64,000 nucleotides of DNA from Chloroflexi bacterium TSY (GCA_019217005.1 JAHBNG010000070.1:1-64000); one strand, 5' to 3'; shown: positions 1 to 8,108, counted from the first letter of the stretch. Notes: generated by a model from the sequence alone, not told the origin. Program-made: numbers and translations.

Positions 1-284
1 ATTTGCTGAGAAACGTCATTGCCGGAGAAGACCGTTTCGGTGGCTCGGGCAGGCCGCCGTATCCATACTCATCAAGAGTCCTGCGGCTTGCGTTGTGACG
101 GTCTGATTAATGGTGTTCATTTGCTGTTGGGCGAGGCCGCATTCTGCATCCCCAAACCAACAGTATGCCCCATCGTCTGATAGACCATTGCAAGGGCTTC
201 GGCTGGAGCGTCAGCTAACACTTTCACATTGCTTTGCGTTACAGCATCGGTTATTTGTCCATTGACTAAAGTTGGATCTGCCAT
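1..284 (-). pseudogene. RebB-family R-body protein, frame-broken and cut by window edge
   Basis: The ATG at 284 follows AGGAACC at good spacing and opens a protein starting MADPTLVNGQITDAVTQSNV. The invariant-looking ITDAVTQ-N-KVL core and following APAEAL/YQT/NA pattern are those of the RebB (R-body, killing trait) family, small proteins that polymerise into coiled ribbons in Caedibacter and other bacteria. In this frame a stop falls at 117, after about 55 residues. The family-like continuation AQQQMNTINQTVTTQAAGLL is present in the -1 frame, and the first frame becomes open again (ARATETVFSGNDVSQQ) and runs past position 1. Two compensating one-base differences near 133 and 46 would give a normal-length RebB. 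Either the gene is decayed or the sequence has two indel errors. It is the last visible gene of a minus-strand operon. Family assignment is confident; functional state is not. Confidence 0.78.
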
Positions 285-469
285 TGTTTGGTTCCTTTCA
301 AATATGTTGCTCGAACATTGACATCGTTTGGTTCACCTTTTTGAGACTGAACATTCGGTCTCGCAATTAGTATTTGGCAATAGGCATTCTCCTTTATGAA
401 ATGATGCAACGCGATAGATGGCATTCTGATCTCTATACGTTTGTGCCTTTGTTACATATGAATTAGGAT

Positions 470-793
470 TTATTGTTTTGAGCCGCTTGCCATCGTGTTC
501 AACATGGTTAGAAGCTGATCAAATGGATCGCTCGTTGCATCAACCGATTGTGTTGCTCCTGTTGTAGCGGTTGGCATTCATCAATCGGTTGATTGCTTGC
601 GTCGTAATCGCTTGACTTAGGACATTCATCTGTTGCTGAGCCGCCACTGCATTTTGCATGGATAGCGAAACTTGCGCGCCATGGCCTGTTGCACCACAGC
701 CAGCGACTGAGATGAAGATTGCGCAGCAGCAGGTTCGTTCGATTGAGCCACTGCATCGGCAATTTGACCACTAAGGACCGAAAAGTCCGCCAT
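470..793 (-). pseudogene. second RebB-family R-body protein, two compensating frame breaks
   Basis: The ATG at 793 opens MADFSVLSGQIADAVAQSNE, the same N-terminal pattern as the RebB gene at 1-284. Read straight, the frame stops at about 643. The RebB-like middle (GAQVSLSMQNAVAAQQQMNV, then LSQAITTQAINRL) lies in the -1 frame, and the tail (TTGATQSVDATSDPFDQLL, ending TMASGSKQ and a TAA at 470) is back in the first frame. So one base appears lost near 668 and one gained near 565. The full conceptual product is about 107 residues, the usual RebB size. Neighbours are small paralogous genes upstream and the other RebB gene downstream, all on the minus strand, consistent with one operon. It may be a true pseudogene or carry sequencing indels; the identical break layout in both copies is noted as a finding. 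Confidence 0.75.
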
Positions 794-929
794 CTGAATC
801 CATGCATCCTAAATAATTGTCAACTGTGAAGTGTAATTGAGAATTTTTGATGAGCGTTCTTGGAAGCTGACGGAAGCCATTGACAATTGAGGCGTTTGTA
901 GGATCCGAGTGTCCAAAGCACCCGTTTGA

Positions 930-1214
930 TCATTTACTATAGAGCGCAACGCTTGTTGTGGAGCGGAACGGCGTCAAAGGGATAAATCTGTCTAAGCCTC
1001 CATTTGTCTCGATGACCACCATCTTGTCATCGCCTGTCTCCCAACCAAGTGCCCAGACAAATTGAAACGGCTCCACGGTATAGATATGTTCGACAATTCG
1101 CCCCTCTTGACTTCCCTGAATGGTAAACTTGGTCGCTTGATCGATATAATTTCCCAAGCAAATCGCCCCACTCTCTGCCAACCAGGTGCCAAAGGGGTGG
1201 CTTGATCTGATCAT
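930..1214 (-). CDS. small R-body-locus protein C (paralogue of the genes at 2705 and 3115)
   Basis: This protein of about 94 residues has no recognised function. Its core (AICLGNYIDQATKFTIQGSQ, then a GWETGDDKMVVIE segment) aligns along its length with AICLNNLLDKSATFQIRGTR and GWEVGADKMLSVE of the gene at 2705-3073, so the two are paralogues. The C-terminal half of the 3115-3750 product has the same layout (CLANYYNNKVGFEV...). The predicted content is mostly beta strand with a conserved Gly-Trp-Glu. No good ribosome binding site precedes the ATG at 1214, and an IS ends only 46 bases upstream, so the original N-terminus may have been cut off: the paralogue has about 40 residues before the shared core and this one about 18. 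It lies between the IS and the RebB genes and is probably a structural or accessory component of the same locus. Confidence 0.6.
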   Translation of the reverse strand: MIRSSHPFGTWLAESGAICLGNYIDQATKFTIQGSQEGRIVEHIYTVEPFQFVWALGWETGDDKMVVIETNGGLDRFIPLTPFRSTTSVALYSK

Positions 1215-1259
1215 AAATGGACTTTTCAGAAATATCCGGGAATTTTCCGATTCTCTTTT

Positions 1260-2728
1260 CTTTACTTTCTGTAAAAGAAAGAGATGAGGGAAAATGTGAC
1301 AAAAAGCGGTTAGCAGTTCATCCTAAAGGTAGAGAAAAAGGAGGAAGGAATGCTAACGCGCCAGAAATAACTATAGCAGTACTGATGAATGTATTGCAAG
1401 TAACGCCGATGGGAACAAACGTAAATGTAATGCGTCTGATGTGGGCAATGCTGAATGGGTCGTTTCTGAAAAGTCGAGAGCAATCCATAGCGCATTGAAA
1501 GAAAGCGGGTTTGAAGATGAGGAGCTCCGGCGAAGCTGGTGGAGCTTTCGATATGGATCATGGGATATCACAAGTCTGCTGGGGTCGTGGCAAGAGAAGT
1601 GGAAAGGGAATGGGAGGCAAAAAAAGTTAGAAGGGTACCGAGTGAAAAGCATAGATATCACAGGGTTCTGGCGACCGAAGCTGCAAGGGAAAGTGAACCG
1701 ACTCTATAACTCAACGGCTCGTCGGGCATTGCCCGCTCATCTTTGGAGTGATGATAAGCTCGGGGAGATAGGCGGGAAGCGAGTGCCACTGCTCAAGGCA
1801 ATCATGAGATGCACGGTTGGAACAAAGGAAGTGAGTTTCGGAAAAAGCTGCTGACAGAGACGAAGAAATCACTGGAGTCAGACGAAGTGGCGGTGGTCGA
1901 TGCCGGGTTTACAATCAGAGAAATGCTAGAAAGCGGCATAGACCGATTTGTCCTGCGGAAGCCATTAACTGCACAGTGCGCCGCAATGAGTTCCCCAAAC
2001 GCAAAGAAAAAAGACCACCTGAATATGGTGATATTGTGCGTCCGCTCTCTCGCAGCTATAAGGGCGACTCGAGGCTACAACTCCGGACTCGTCTGGTCGC
2101 TTTCTCTATAGTGGTCGCCTGATTTGCTATCAAGCATGGCACAATCTCGTCCCCAGAACAACCAAGGTGGATACAGCCAACCGTACCTACTCGATTTACG
2201 TCATTCAGGATCCGGCCTACAACACACCTTTGGTTTTGGCGACCGTTATGACTTTGCAGCCTGAAACCATTTATCTTGTCTACCTGGAACGCTGGCCTGT
2301 TGAACCTCCCCCCTTGGCTTCCAAGCAGATGATTGGCTTACATCGTCAATTTGTTCATGCCGATGAGGCTTGTTTCCGCTTACCTGAACTGGGGCTGCTG
2401 GCTGGCAATCTTCTTTCCCATTTAGCCGCTTCTCTCTCCCATACCGACTGGCTACTGGGATCGAGGCCTCAATCCACTCCCGGCAGGCTGCGCCGTGTTC
2501 TCTCGAGTGCTCTTTTCCAACTCCTGACCAACTCGACCTGACTTTCGGAAAAGGCCTCGGTTTCACACCATTTCCCTAAAGGCGTTCTCGCTCATCGCCG
2601 CCTCAATGCCGCTGCTTAAACTAGCCGAGCACTATTTTTACATTTTATCCCGTTTTTTCAGGGTGGATTCTTTTTTCCGCCCCTTTCGGTTTGCCCTTTG
2701 TCACTCAAGCCTTTACCAGAAAGTAAAG
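1260..2728 (+). mobile_element. IS copy 1 of a ~1.5-kb IS4-like family, decayed
   Basis: The ends are inverted repeats (CTTTACTTTCTG at the left; CAGAAAGTAAAG at the right) identical in plan to the copies at 9478-10977 and 39127-40630. The flanks share CTTTT (1255-1259 and 2729-2733), a probable target duplication. The transposase reading frame is broken in many places compared with the intact copy at 39226-40521, and the element is about 35 bp shorter, so it cannot encode an active enzyme. It is inserted within the R-body-like operon, between two paralogous small genes transcribed in the opposite direction, and probably interrupts their cotranscription. Confidence 0.85.
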
Positions 2729-3073
2729 CTTTTTGAAGAGGACAAAATTCGCTGTTGATAGAAAGGGGGCAAAGAGGCGTGATTGATCTTCAACTTCTAC
2801 TGACAACATCTTGTCTGCACCCACTTCCCAGCCAATGACCCATTCTATTGTGTAGGGTGCAACTTCTATTGAATCAGTCTTGATTACACCCTGACGCGTC
2901 CCACGAATTTGGAACGTAGCAGATTTATCCAGCAAGTTGTTCAAACAGATAGCTGCTGTGTGCCCTGCCGGTCGATGCTGTTCAGCATTCCCTGGAATCA
3001 CGTTTGTGGGTTGATCAGTTGCAGCATCGTGATTGGTTTGGTCGTCACTTGCCTGCTCAAATTGATCATTCAT
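2705..3073 (-). CDS. small R-body-locus protein B with IS-derived C-terminal tail
   Basis: This is a 122-residue product with AGGACG upstream of the ATG at 3073. The first 40 residues are polar and rich in Asp, Gln and Asn; the rest is the shared core of this locus (AICLNNLLDKSATFQIRGTR, then GWEVGADKMLSVE). It is a clear paralogue of the product of 930-1214. The last eight residues (KLYFLVKA) and the stop codon are supplied by the inverted repeat of the IS that begins at 2728; the native protein probably ended near the preceding FVLFK. The gene lies 42 bases downstream of the 3115-3750 gene on the same strand, so the two are probably cotranscribed. No known domain is recognised. A role in an R-body-type particle is inferred only from the RebB genes downstream. 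Confidence 0.62.
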   Translation of the reverse strand: MNDQFEQASDDQTNHDAATDQPTNVIPGNAEQHRPAGHTAAICLNNLLDKSATFQIRGTRQGVIKTDSIEVAPYTIEWVIGWEVGADKMLSVEVEDQSRLFAPFLSTANFVLFKKLYFLVKA

Positions 3074-3114
3074 AGGGCGTCCTGATTCATCTCATGCTGA
3101 ACTCAGAATTAAAA

Positions 3115-3750
3115 TTATTCAGGCTTCGTATAAATTGCAAAGACGGTACTCTGGTTGAAATCTCGCGTGATGGGCTGAGCATACGAGGGGATGGTTTCAA
3201 CCTTCACTTGATATCCTTCTCCCGATGGCAAGGTGTCGATAAACGTAAAAGAATAGGGATCGACCATGATCACGATTTTAGGATAATGCGGATCGGGCTG
3301 GCTATTTTTCAACAATGTCACTTCAAAACCTACTTTGTTATTATAATAATTTGCTAAACAGAGACAGGGCGTTTTGGCAGACTGAATTTTTTTTAGTAAC
3401 GCCTCATCAGATAAACTCAGGTTCGTTTTTAGGGAGGTTGTAAATGTGGATAAGGCTCTTTTGATGTTTGGATGTGTTATGACTTCTGTTTGAGTTACAC
3501 CTAGTTTCTGTTGCAAAAGAGACTCAATCTGTTGTTGTGTTGTTCCTGACTCTGGCTGTGACTCTGCCGCTGCATGTGCTAGTGAATTGGCTAATTCCCT
3601 CGCCTTCTGCTCTGCATCTACCAATACATTCGCCAAGTCATCCGGCGGAGAATGTAGCGGTGCCTTTGCCAAGGCATCTGCCAATGCATTTGCCTTTGTC
3701 GCTGCCTCTGCTAATGCCTTTGCTGCTGCCTGTTGGTTTACAGTGGCCAT
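3115..3750 (-). CDS. R-body-locus protein A: Ala-rich helical N-terminus plus shared beta domain
   Basis: This is a 211-residue product. Residues 1-65 are very Ala-rich and helical (repeated KALAEAATKANALADALAKA-type heptads). A linker and a helical segment follow (QQQIESLLQQKLGVTQ, residues 72-87). The C-terminal 85 residues (CLANYYNNKVGFEV... to VFAIYTKP) follow the pattern of the two small paralogues downstream: an ICL-N-Y start, an alternating beta core and a short hydrophobic end. The ATG at 3750 has GAGAGGC upstream. The gene directly follows the promoter with 11-bp-spaced repeats and is the first gene of the putative operon. The combination suggests a self-assembling or coiled-coil component, but the family is not recognised and the function is inference from context. 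Confidence 0.62.
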   Translation of the reverse strand: MATVNQQAAAKALAEAATKANALADALAKAPLHSPPDDLANVLVDAEQKARELANSLAHAAAESQPESGTTQQQIESLLQQKLGVTQTEVITHPNIKRALSTFTTSLKTNLSLSDEALLKKIQSAKTPCLCLANYYNNKVGFEVTLLKNSQPDPHYPKIVIMVDPYSFTFIDTLPSGEGYQVKVETIPSYAQPITRDFNQSTVFAIYTKPE

Positions 3751-3807
3751 AATTGCCTCTCGTTATTCATATGTCTAGCGCGGAGAATATTGATTTGAGT
3801 AAGGACT

Positions 3808-3922
3808 AGTATAGCAATAAAGTCTCCCGTCCTCGTCCCAAAACTCTCCCAAAATCGGGCAATTTTGACCAATTTCTGAAATTATTCGCTTTCTCTCCCA
3901 AAACTCTCCCAGACTGCTCCCA
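3808..3922 (-). promoter_or_regulatory. SARP-type promoter: two clusters of 11-bp-spaced direct repeats and a -10 box
   Basis: On the plus strand TCCC(A) begins at 3825, 3836 and 3847, and again at 3896, 3907 and 3918: two clusters of three, each with an exact 11-bp period. Read on the minus strand (the direction of the operon) these are TGGGA repeats, and TATACT at 3813-3808 makes a good -10 box with about eight bases between the last heptamer and the box. Heptameric direct repeats at 11-bp spacing that replace the -35 and end about 8 bp before the -10 are the known binding layout of SARP/BTAD regulators, and such a regulator is encoded immediately upstream. Regulation of this operon by that protein is inferred. 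Confidence 0.7.
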
Positions 3923-3983
3923 ACTTATCATAGATATGATACCGATTTATTTCCACAGGCGGGGGGAGGTGATGGATGATCGG

Positions 3984-4019
3984 TATTCAGTGTTCAGTAT
4001 TCAGTGTTCAGTATTCAGG
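3984..4019. repeat. short tandem repeat of a 14-base unit
   Basis: TATTCAGTGTTCAG is repeated about two and a half times between the regulator gene and the repeat-bearing promoter. No function is evident; it could affect spacing or transcription between the two genes. Confidence 0.7.
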
Positions 4020-4070
4020 ATGGGTCAACGGGTCAAGAGACAACGAGTCAGATACTGAATACTTATCACT

Positions 4071-6023
4071 TTAGTCTTGGGAATGCGCCATGAGGCGATT
4101 TTGCCAATAATGGCGTCGTGGAGGAAATAGGCCTGTATAGATGACCTGGTGAAAGAGAGGATAGGTAAAGGCAAATCGATAATCCCGTTGGCCTTCATAA
4201 ATTAATCCATAAAGATAGAGTTCTTCCATAGCATCCAGGAAAGCTTCTTCGGACCAATCGCCAGCTTGCTGAACCTGACGATAGTCAAATTCTAGCCCGG
4301 CGACTGTTGCGGCTTGTAAAATGTGTTGGCTGGTTGGGGTCAATTGGCGTGTTAGAGTGGTAAAGAGGGTTTGTAAAGGATAAGAGATGGGAATTTCGAT
4401 CTTTTCCACTTCTGATAGGAAAGGGCCACTCCAAAATCCCTGGTTGTTAACGTAAATCTGATCCGCTTCGATTAAACTATGAATGATTTCCTGTAACACT
4501 CGGGGATTGCCCCCACTTTCGCGAAAAAGACGATCGGCAACGGAGCGTACTTGTGTACCCTGGAGTCCAGACAGTCGCATCACGAAAGTTTGGCAGTCTG
4601 CCTGGGACAAAGGATTCAACGAAAATGAGAGGACGGTTTGGTGATTTGCGTAGCGGTATTGCAGCCGAGATATGGGATGGTGGGCATCGATTTCTTCTAA
4701 CTGATAGGTGACAACGAGTAAGAGTGGAATTTGTGACATCTGGTCGAGCAGGTATGTCAACCAATCAAGCGTGTCTGTTGATGCCCACTGCAAATCTTCC
4801 AAGACCATCACAAAGGGTTGAAGACGTCCCAGTGCTTTAACAGCCTGGGTCAGCACCTCGAAAAGTTTCAGGTGGCTATGCTCTTGAGAGTCAGACAGTG
4901 TACCTGTCAGATTCTCTGACGATTCAAACCAAATATCAGGCAACAGATGTCTCAACCAGAATCGGTAGGTCGGTTCCAAATCACTTTGCTGAAGTTGGCC
5001 AGCGGCTGGTCGCAAGACAGTCGCCAAGGTTTGATAAGCCAACACTTGCTCGTATTCATGGCAAGTTCCCGTCAAAATCCAAACCCCTTGTTGCTTCAAT
5101 GACTGGGTAAAACTTTGAATCAAATGGCTCTTGCCCACACCTGCCTGCCCGCCAATGAGCGCACAGGCTCCCTCACCTGCTGCGACATTTGTCCACAGAG
5201 AACGCAGGGAATCCATCTCAATGGTTCGGCCAACAAGATCTTGATTTGAATTTAACGTTTTGGCTCGTTCGGGAGTCGGATCCAAGGGTGACGTAATGAC
5301 TGTTGAGACTGACAACCCCTCGCTAATTGCCATCGCCAACTCTTGGGTCTCGGCCATTGGCTCAACCTCAATCTCTTGACGCAAGATGGTCTTGGCTGCT
5401 TCATAGGTCGTCAAGGCCGCGGCACGATCTCCACTCAAATAGTAGAGACGCATCAGGTCACGATATGTTGCTTCGCTTAAGGGATCGAAGGTTAATTGTC
5501 GTTGGGCCAGATTGATCGCCTGATCAAACGCTTCATGTGCCCAATAATGCGTCATCAGCTTCTCTAGCGTTTGGCTATATACCTGTTGCAGTCGATTTCG
5601 TTCAGCCACCACCCAATCATCGTCAAGCTCAGGTAGTAAGTCACCTGTATAGATATCGAGACTCTTTTCCAGACTGAGTACGGTGTCTTGCCGCACAAGA
5701 TGTTCAAATTCAGCAACGTCAAGTGCGTAAGGACCAGATGGATTCCAGTGTAAATCCTGGCGCGTTGAGATAATCCATTCATCTTTCTCGGAGGCAGGCA
5801 ACACCTTGCGCAATTCGTTGAGCGCACGGCTGAGGATACTACGACATTCCGTCTCAGTGGTATCTGGCCAAAGCACAGGGGCAATCCGCTCTCGAGTCAG
5901 AAAGGCGCGACGGTTGAGCAACAAATAGGCAAATAAACGTTTTGCTCGAGGGCGTAACTGTTGAACCGTCGTCTCGTCATGAATAATTTTCAAATGACCG
6001 AACAACTTTATTTGCAACGTCAT
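4071..6023 (-). CDS. BTAD (SARP-like) transcriptional activator with AAA ATPase domain
   Basis: This is a 650-residue regulator. The start at 6023 is chosen because AGGAGG lies just before it; a longer frame from 6089 lacks one. Residues 1-95 form the OmpR-type winged helix of BTAD regulators (LKIIHDE..., LRPRAKRLFAYLLLNRR, SILSRALNELRKVLP). Residues 100-250 are the bacterial transcriptional activator domain with TPR-like helices. The ATPase follows, with Walker A GGQAGVGKSH and Walker B FVMVLEDLQWAS, and then a helical C-terminal region. Such STAND-type regulators act as ligand- or nucleotide-gated activators binding 11-bp-spaced direct repeats. Exactly such repeats lie between this gene and the next gene on the same strand, so it is probably the dedicated activator of the R-body-like operon. 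The ligand is unknown. Confidence 0.9.
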   Translation of the reverse strand: MTLQIKLFGHLKIIHDETTVQQLRPRAKRLFAYLLLNRRAFLTRERIAPVLWPDTTETECRSILSRALNELRKVLPASEKDEWIISTRQDLHWNPSGPYALDVAEFEHLVRQDTVLSLEKSLDIYTGDLLPELDDDWVVAERNRLQQVYSQTLEKLMTHYWAHEAFDQAINLAQRQLTFDPLSEATYRDLMRLYYLSGDRAAALTTYEAAKTILRQEIEVEPMAETQELAMAISEGLSVSTVITSPLDPTPERAKTLNSNQDLVGRTIEMDSLRSLWTNVAAGEGACALIGGQAGVGKSHLIQSFTQSLKQQGVWILTGTCHEYEQVLAYQTLATVLRPAAGQLQQSDLEPTYRFWLRHLLPDIWFESSENLTGTLSDSQEHSHLKLFEVLTQAVKALGRLQPFVMVLEDLQWASTDTLDWLTYLLDQMSQIPLLLVVTYQLEEIDAHHPISRLQYRYANHQTVLSFSLNPLSQADCQTFVMRLSGLQGTQVRSVADRLFRESGGNPRVLQEIIHSLIEADQIYVNNQGFWSGPFLSEVEKIEIPISYPLQTLFTTLTRQLTPTSQHILQAATVAGLEFDYRQVQQAGDWSEEAFLDAMEELYLYGLIYEGQRDYRFAFTYPLFHQVIYTGLFPPRRHYWQNRLMAHSQD

Positions 6024-6216
6024 GATATATCCTCCTAGTGGGTACAAAAAACTGCACTTCTCCTTTGATTGGGTCAGAAAATCTCGCACACAGGCGACAA
6101 ATTTTCTAACTTGCGCCTTAGCGACTTTGTGGAAGGCAATTTCCTAGCATCAGTTGCGTCAACGCTAAGTCAGATAAATCAACGTTCATGAGTCATGGAA
6201 CTGCTGTACTCGACTA

Positions 6217-6286
6217 AAAAAGTTTCGTCCTGTCTCGGCCCAGCAATATTTGATGAGGCGAGTTGTGGTATAGATCTTTTCTAGGG
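6217..6286. repeat. palindromic dispersed repeat (coding-invading family), intergenic copy
   Basis: This 70-bp unit begins AAAAAGTTTCGTCC and ends GATCTTTTCTAGGG, and is flanked by GACTA on both sides (6212-6216 and 6287-6291). It shares its core (GATGAGGCGAG, TGTGGT) with the segment inside the glycosyltransferase gene near 15,770-15,844 and, more loosely, with 21,972-22,046. The direct repeats suggest transposition. The rest of the 6,024-7,253 gap holds no convincing gene: the only reading frame of note (6281-6547, minus) is low-complexity and overlaps this repeat. Confidence 0.6.
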
Positions 6287-6964
6287 GACTATATGAACAG
6301 ACAAGCACTCATTTTCGTGTTCATGGTGGCACTGTCGAACCACATGAGATCCTGTTGAACCGGAATCTATGTTCAAGTTAGTTAATTCCGATTCCTTACA
6401 GGTGGTAGAGATATGGCGATAGAGGTTATAGAAGGTTTTCGCACTGTCCTCGGTGGGGAAGGTCCCTGAGGTAGTCTGTTGACCTGAGCCATTCTGATGC
6501 CTCCTTGGTGTAAGTCTCCACGTTGGGAATGGCGAGGGTTTTCTCACCTAACAGCTTGTCGGCGAAACTGAAACAGCAAAAATTAGGACACGGATAAACA
6601 CAGATTTTCCCGGATTTGTTTGTTGAAATGATTAAAAATCCGTGTTTGTCCTGAAAATCCGCGTCCCATCTCCGTTCTAAGAGACATGGAAGAAGACTTT
6701 TCGGCTCTTCAGAAATACAGGGGTTGACAAGACCAGAAATGGTTGGCGACGATTGAGTGACCGTATCGAAACCAGAGCGGGTCTACCTCCTGAGATCCGG
6801 TTGAACCGCCTTTTCTAGGAATTATGGGAGTGTGAAGTCTATTGAATTATACCGGTTGAGAGATAGGTTGTGCAACGAGCATTTATTTGTTCAGATTGAC
6901 AATATTCAATTCATTGCAGCATCATGACGCGCAGGGTAGCGCCTAAGCGCTACGAACGCGTTAC

Positions 6965-7007
6965 AAAAGCGCTACAGATTCGTTACGAGAAAATCTGTAG
7001 CGCTTTT
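6965..7007. repeat. perfect 16-bp inverted repeat hairpin
   Basis: AAAAGCGCTACAGATT at 6965-6980 and its exact complement at 6992-7007 enclose an 11-base loop. A-rich and T-rich edges on both strands would let it act as a bidirectional terminator for flanking genes, but both neighbours start rather than end nearby, so it may instead be a mobile palindrome. A further GCGCTACGAACGCG-type motif lies just upstream. Confidence 0.65.
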
Positions 7008-7097
7008 CATAGTTGCCGGAAGCTACAATAAGAACCGAATCTGACACGGCACTCAACATGACAGCTTTCCCAATATAGATTACACTTTGACTCATAC

Positions 7098-7181
7098 GTG
7101 CCTATTCGAAAAGTTCTGTGACGAAATATCTTCACTCGAGAAGCTGGTCAGATTCACAACCACTTTTCGGGTAGTTCTAAT
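7098..7181. repeat. dispersed ~83-bp repeat (TTCGAAAAGTTCTGTGAC family), copy 1
   Basis: This unit runs from TATTCGAAAAGTTCTGTGAC to CACAACCACTTTTCGGGTAG and has imperfect inverted ends. Near-identical units lie at 27309-27391 and, in opposite orientation, 31631-31718. All three are intergenic next to gene starts or ends. No reading frame is present. Confidence 0.75.
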
Positions 7182-7253
7182 CCGACAATGGTTGAATGCT
7201 CATTCCTAACTGTGTCAGTCACAGTGGCGGAATGATCCTTTTGGAGTCACAAG

Positions 7254-8039
7254 ATGCTAGAACCAGATCAAGAGTCTTGGAAGGGTGCATGGCGTTCACT
7301 GGGTGTCACAATGCCAGATGAGGCGCTTTTTTCATCGTTGCTGGAGCGCTATGCTGAACCACACCGCGCCTATCACACGCTCGACCATATCCATGCATGT
7401 TTGGAGCATCTGAATAATGTGCGCAATCTGGCTGAACATCCAGCCGAATTGGTGCTGGCTCTCTGGTTTCATGATGCTGTCTACGACATCGGTCAACCTG
7501 ACAATGAAGAACAGAGCGCTCGGTTGGCCAGAGGGGCTCTAGAGGAGCTTGCAGGGGTAGGTTTTTCAGCAACAGACTCAAAAAGGGTCGAAATTGGGCC
7601 TGAATCGGGTGTTTTGGACCCTAAAATGGCCGGTTTTGACCCCGAAATTGGGTCTACCGGAAAAAACCTACCCCTCAAAGCTCTAGAGGAGGCCCAAGTC
7701 ACTGATGTCCCAATTGATGATGCCACTATCCAGCGGATTGAGGAGCTGATTCTCGTGACCAAATATGATCGGACACCGACGACAAATGACGAGGCGCTTA
7801 TGCATGACATTGACTTGGCGATCTTGGGTGCGATGCCAGAACGTTTTGATCAATATGAAGAGCAGATTCGGCAGGAGTATATCCAGGTTCCGTGGGAGAT
7901 GTTCTGTGTGGGACGAGCCGCGATTCTGCGAAAGTTTCTGGAACAACCGGCGCTCTACAGGAGTGATGTGTTTCGGCAGAAATTTGAACAGACTGCACGC
8001 GCGAATTTGGCGCGCTCAGTGGCCCGACTACGGTTGTGA
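7254..8039 (+). CDS. predicted metal-dependent HD-superfamily hydrolase with an inserted segment
   Basis: This is a 261-residue protein of the COG4339 type. Residues 30-80 carry YAEPHRAYHTLDHIHACLEH and the HD signature LWFHDAVYD, and a second metal-site segment is MHDIDLAILG further on. Such proteins are predicted phosphohydrolases of unknown substrate. Residues 99-146 (roughly LAGVGFSATDSKRVE to NLPLKALEE) do not belong to the family. They are encoded by a 144-bp insertion flanked by the 12-base direct repeat GCTCTAGAGGAG, and because 144 is a multiple of three the frame continues. Removing it gives ARGALEEAQVTDVP, a normal family sequence. The stop codon lies at the edge of a dispersed repeat (8032-8108). 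The enzyme may tolerate the extra surface loop; activity is untested. Confidence 0.85.
   Translation: MLEPDQESWKGAWRSLGVTMPDEALFSSLLERYAEPHRAYHTLDHIHACLEHLNNVRNLAEHPAELVLALWFHDAVYDIGQPDNEEQSARLARGALEELAGVGFSATDSKRVEIGPESGVLDPKMAGFDPEIGSTGKNLPLKALEEAQVTDVPIDDATIQRIEELILVTKYDRTPTTNDEALMHDIDLAILGAMPERFDQYEEQIRQEYIQVPWEMFCVGRAAILRKFLEQPALYRSDVFRQKFEQTARANLARSVARLRL
7548..7679. mobile_element. palindromic element inserted in frame inside the HD gene
   Basis: The segment has inverted ends (GGGGTAGGTTTTTC at 7553; GGAAAAAACCTACCCC at 7659-7674) and is bordered by GCTCTAGAGGAG at 7536-7547 and 7680-7691. The direct repeat plus element is 144 bp, exactly 48 codons. The interior repeats CGAAATTGGG twice and can fold into a hairpin. 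It resembles in design the Rickettsia palindromic elements, which also enter genes without breaking frame; no sequence relation to those is claimed. Confidence 0.72.
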
Positions 8040-8108
8040 TAAAAGCGGCGTTTTCCTTGGATCTTATCAAGAGCCAAACTCTGGTTTTCGTATAGAGCAA
8101 AGTATAAG
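8032..8108 (+). repeat. dispersed ~77-bp repeat ending GAGCAAAGTATA, copy 1
   Basis: This unit starts GGTTGTGATAAAAGCGG and ends GGTTTTCGTATAGAGCAAAG. Related copies lie at 18217-18293 and, inverted, at 61821-61896. Here it overlaps the stop codon of the HD gene. Downstream, 8132-8210 is a separate palindrome (GCCATTCCAGAGAAAT and its complement) of a kind also seen at 24588-24690. Confidence 0.7.

Noticed and set aside
1..793. Programmed -1 frameshifting in the RebB genes
   Set aside because: No X-XXY-YYZ heptamer or following stem is visible at the break points, and a return shift is also needed; simple indels explain it better.
508..807. Separate 99-residue protein starting MHGFRWRTF
   Set aside because: It is the third frame over the RebB gene; its composition is Trp/Arg/Cys-rich without any family pattern.
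3984..4019. Tandem repeat as a CRISPR or origin array
   Set aside because: Only two and a half units of 14 bases with no spacers, and no cas or dnaA gene nearby.
6281..6547. 88-codon minus-strand gene in the 6-7 kb gap
   Set aside because: Low-complexity, no ribosome binding site, and it overlaps a dispersed repeat.
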